Source: Phormidesmis priestleyi BC1401
Lineage (GTDB): Bacteria; Cyanobacteriota; Cyanobacteriia; Leptolyngbyales; Leptolyngbyaceae
DNA: 64,000 nt
Direction: 5' to 3'
NCBI RefSeq assembly: GCF_001650195.1
Contig: NZ_LXYR01000018.1
Location: 1 to 64,000 of the forward strand
Of this stretch, positions 62,208-64,000 are shown one piece after another. Below the pieces are notes generated by a model. It saw nothing but the letters and a program-made list of their open reading frames with translations, was not told the origin of the DNA and did not search any database. The position numbers were made by a program, and so were the translations under genes. Position 1 is the stretch's first letter. Every line of letters starts with the position of its first letter.

Positions 62208-64000
62208 ATGGTTTCTCCAATTGATCTCAATACCGTGGCTGGCTTATCTGAGCCAGACGCAATCGCCCGACTCAAACAAGACGGCTACAACGAACTGCCC
62301 TCGGCTCAGTCTCGAAGTCTCTGGTTGATTGCTTGGAATACGTTTAAAGATCCGATCTTCCTCTTGCTAGTAGGGGGTGGCATTATCTATTGGATTTTAG
62401 CCGACATCCAGGAAGCTTTGATCTTGTTAGGTTTCGTCCTTTTCCTGATGGTGATTAGTCTCTACCAAGAAGGCAAAACTGAACATGCCCTAGAAGCCTT
62501 ACGCGATCTTTCCAGTCCTCGTGCTTTGGTAGTGCGGGATGGACAGCGGAAACGGATTGCGGGGCGAGAAGTGGTTCGGGGAGATATCTTAGTGCTGGCA
62601 GAAGGCGATCGCGTGTCTGCGGATGCGATCGTGCTGTCTTGTACTAATCTCTCCACCGATGAATCATTATTGACTGGAGAATCTCTAACGGTTCGCAAAG
62701 TTGCTGCTGTAATTGGTTCTGGGGACAAGGTGAAGATGGCGCGTCCAGGGGGTGACGAATTGCCATTTGTCTATTCTGGAACTTTGGTGGTGCAGGGACA
62801 AGGAATCGCTCAAGTCCAAGCGATCGGTGCTCAGACGGAGATGGGCAAGATTGGCAATGCCTTACAAAAAGTGAAGCCTGAGATCACCCCCTTGCAACGG
62901 GAAATGACTCGGTTGGTGAGCCGTTTGTTTGGCATTGCCTTATCGCTGTGTGTGGCGATCGTCATTATCTATGGATTCACCACAGGAGATTGGCTCAAAG
63001 GAGTTCTCGCGGGCATTACCTTGGCGATGGCGATTTTGCCGAATGAATTCCCGGTCGTCGTGACGCTCTTTTTAGCGTTAGGAGCTTGGCGCATTTCTCG
63101 AAATCATGTCTTAGCGCGTCGGGCTTCTGCTGTTGAAACCCTGGGTTCTGCAACCGTTCTGTGTGTGGATAAAACTGGGACGCTGACCCTGAATCAGATG
63201 GCAGTACAGCAGCTATTCCCCTATCACCCAGAAAATACTCAGTCTTATGATTTAGCCCTGCATCCACAAGATCCACTACCTGAAGTGGTGCACGAATTAG
63301 TTGAGTTCTGCATTCTTGCCAGTCAACGCGATCCGTTTGATCCAATGGAGAAAGCGTTTAAGCAATTGGGCGATCATTACCTTGCCGATACTGAACATTT
63401 GCACAAAGATTGGAAGCTGTTGAGAGAATATCCGCTCTCACCGCATCTTCTAGCCATGTCTCACGTTTGGCAATCCGCCGATGGTAAGCAATATGAAGTC
63501 GCGGCGAAAGGCGCACCGGAAGCGATCGCAGATCTCTGTCATTTCACGCCCCAACAGCAGCAAACTCTCACGGCTCAAGTCAGCAAAATGGCATCTCAAG
63601 GACTGCGCGTGTTAGGCGTTGCCAAAGCCTCGCTACTCGAAGCTCCACCCGCATTTTTGCCACCGCATCCCTCGCTCAATCCCAATCATTTACCGGATCA
63701 ACAACACGATTTTCCCTTCCAATTTATCGGTTTGGTTGGATTGTCTGATCCGGTGCGTCCAACCGTTGCAGCCGCGATTCAAGAATGTCATACCGCTGGG
63801 ATTCGAGTGGTGATGATTACCGGGGATTATCCCGAAACGGCTCAAACGATCGCTCGACAGATTGGCTTGCTGCAAATGGGTGCGATCGTGACCGGAGCAG
63901 AATTGGAGAAAATGAGTGACGCTGATCTTCAGCAGCGCATTTCAAGTACCAATATCTTTGCGCGAACGGTTCCCGAACAAAAGTTGCAGTTAGTCAATGC
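62208..64000 (+). CDS. Cation-transporting P-type ATPase (cut by right edge)
   Basis: ATG at 62208 opens a frame that reaches the window end without a stop (597 codons seen). Actuator motif LLTGESL, M4 motif ILPNEFPVVVTLFLALGAWR, phosphorylation Asp321 in DKTGTLTLNQ and the KGAPEAI nucleotide segment are visible, and the next hinge region (SDPVRPTVAAAIQECHTAG) is also seen. The PNEFP motif suggests a P2/P-II ion pump (calcium or other cation) distinct from the MgtA-like one at 50797. The missing part holds the GDGxNDA hinge and the C-terminal helices. Confidence 0.86.
   Translation, partial: MVSPIDLNTVAGLSEPDAIARLKQDGYNELPSAQSRSLWLIAWNTFKDPIFLLLVGGGIIYWILADIQEALILLGFVLFLMVISLYQEGKTEHALEALRDLSSPRALVVRDGQRKRIAGREVVRGDILVLAEGDRVSADAIVLSCTNLSTDESLLTGESLTVRKVAAVIGSGDKVKMARPGGDELPFVYSGTLVVQGQGIAQVQAIGAQTEMGKIGNALQKVKPEITPLQREMTRLVSRLFGIALSLCVAIVIIYGFTTGDWLKGVLAGITLAMAILPNEFPVVVTLFLALGAWRISRNHVLARRASAVETLGSATVLCVDKTGTLTLNQMAVQQLFPYHPENTQSYDLALHPQDPLPEVVHELVEFCILASQRDPFDPMEKAFKQLGDHYLADTEHLHKDWKLLREYPLSPHLLAMSHVWQSADGKQYEVAAKGAPEAIADLCHFTPQQQQTLTAQVSKMASQGLRVLGVAKASLLEAPPAFLPPHPSLNPNHLPDQQHDFPFQFIGLVGLSDPVRPTVAAAIQECHTAGIRVVMITGDYPETAQTIARQIGLLQMGAIVTGAELEKMSDADLQQRISSTNIFARTVPEQKLQLVN

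Noticed and set aside
1-64000. CRISPR array or tRNA/rRNA genes
   Set aside because: No regularly spaced repeats with unique spacers and no cloverleaf or rRNA-like sequence were noticed on either strand by eye.

Overview
The window looks like chromosomal DNA of a filamentous, probably Leptolyngbya-like cyanobacterium. The basis is the very frequent HIP1 octamer GCGATCGC, a complete nrtABCD nitrate/nitrite ABC transporter with the cyanobacterial NrtC fusion, two Uma2 (DUF820) genes, and many small cyanobacteria-type proteins. The species call is inference; I see no rRNA or tRNA gene.

Layout. 1-6.4 kb: the end of an IS4-type transposase, then lgt-cobM, a PAS/PAS histidine kinase, rlmN and a 59-aa zinc-ribbon gene. 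6.8-24.6 kb: mostly single housekeeping or accessory genes (DUF4230, a cysteine-less thioredoxin-like protein, WD40, GT87-like glycosyltransferase, orphan peptide-binding lipoprotein, a TetR/cupin pair, an ABC exporter, arfB, an M50-like membrane protease, a spore-photoproduct-lyase-like radical SAM enzyme, an Lhr-like helicase). 24.7-32.3 kb: an IS remnant, a Uma2 protein with heptad repeats, a PPK2/2-hydroxyacid-dehydrogenase deletion chimera and the nrtABCD operon without nirA or narB beside it. 32.9-41.3 kb: an aldo/keto reductase, an ArsM-like methyltransferase, a B12-binding radical SAM protein, a DUF4142 protein, and a DUF2600 terpene-synthase-like gene followed by a geranylgeranyl-reductase-like flavoprotein.

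41.5-47.1 kb is the most coherent unrecognised unit: a PAP2 phosphatase, a periplasmic PepSY protein, a COG4705-type membrane protein and an OmpR-family two-component system. The first three genes each carry the same 22-bp direct-repeat box exactly 6 nt ahead of a -10-like hexamer, and a fourth, degenerate copy lies ahead of the sensor kinase. I read this as a small regulon of that response regulator.

47.5-64 kb: an NLR-like NACHT ATPase with an N-terminal HTH-like region, two adjacent frameshifted small genes, then a same-strand stress and ion-homeostasis island (MgtA-like P-ATPase, coiled-coil protein, GlsB/17M-like glycine-rich protein, BON protein, DUF5335, HdeD, a divergent ferrochelatase, ZIP transporter, a transketolase stump, UspA, TspO-like protein, Old Yellow Enzyme, a second P-type ATPase cut by the right edge).

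The window also holds many small repeats: a covarying 23-nt hairpin in six copies, two copies of a MITE with 11-14 bp inverted ends, a related third element and two unrelated fold-back elements. Several genes are broken (FAD oxidoreductase, PPK2, ldh, tkt, a small zinc ribbon, a ComFB-like gene, IS1 and IS4 remnants), so parts of the segment are decaying.
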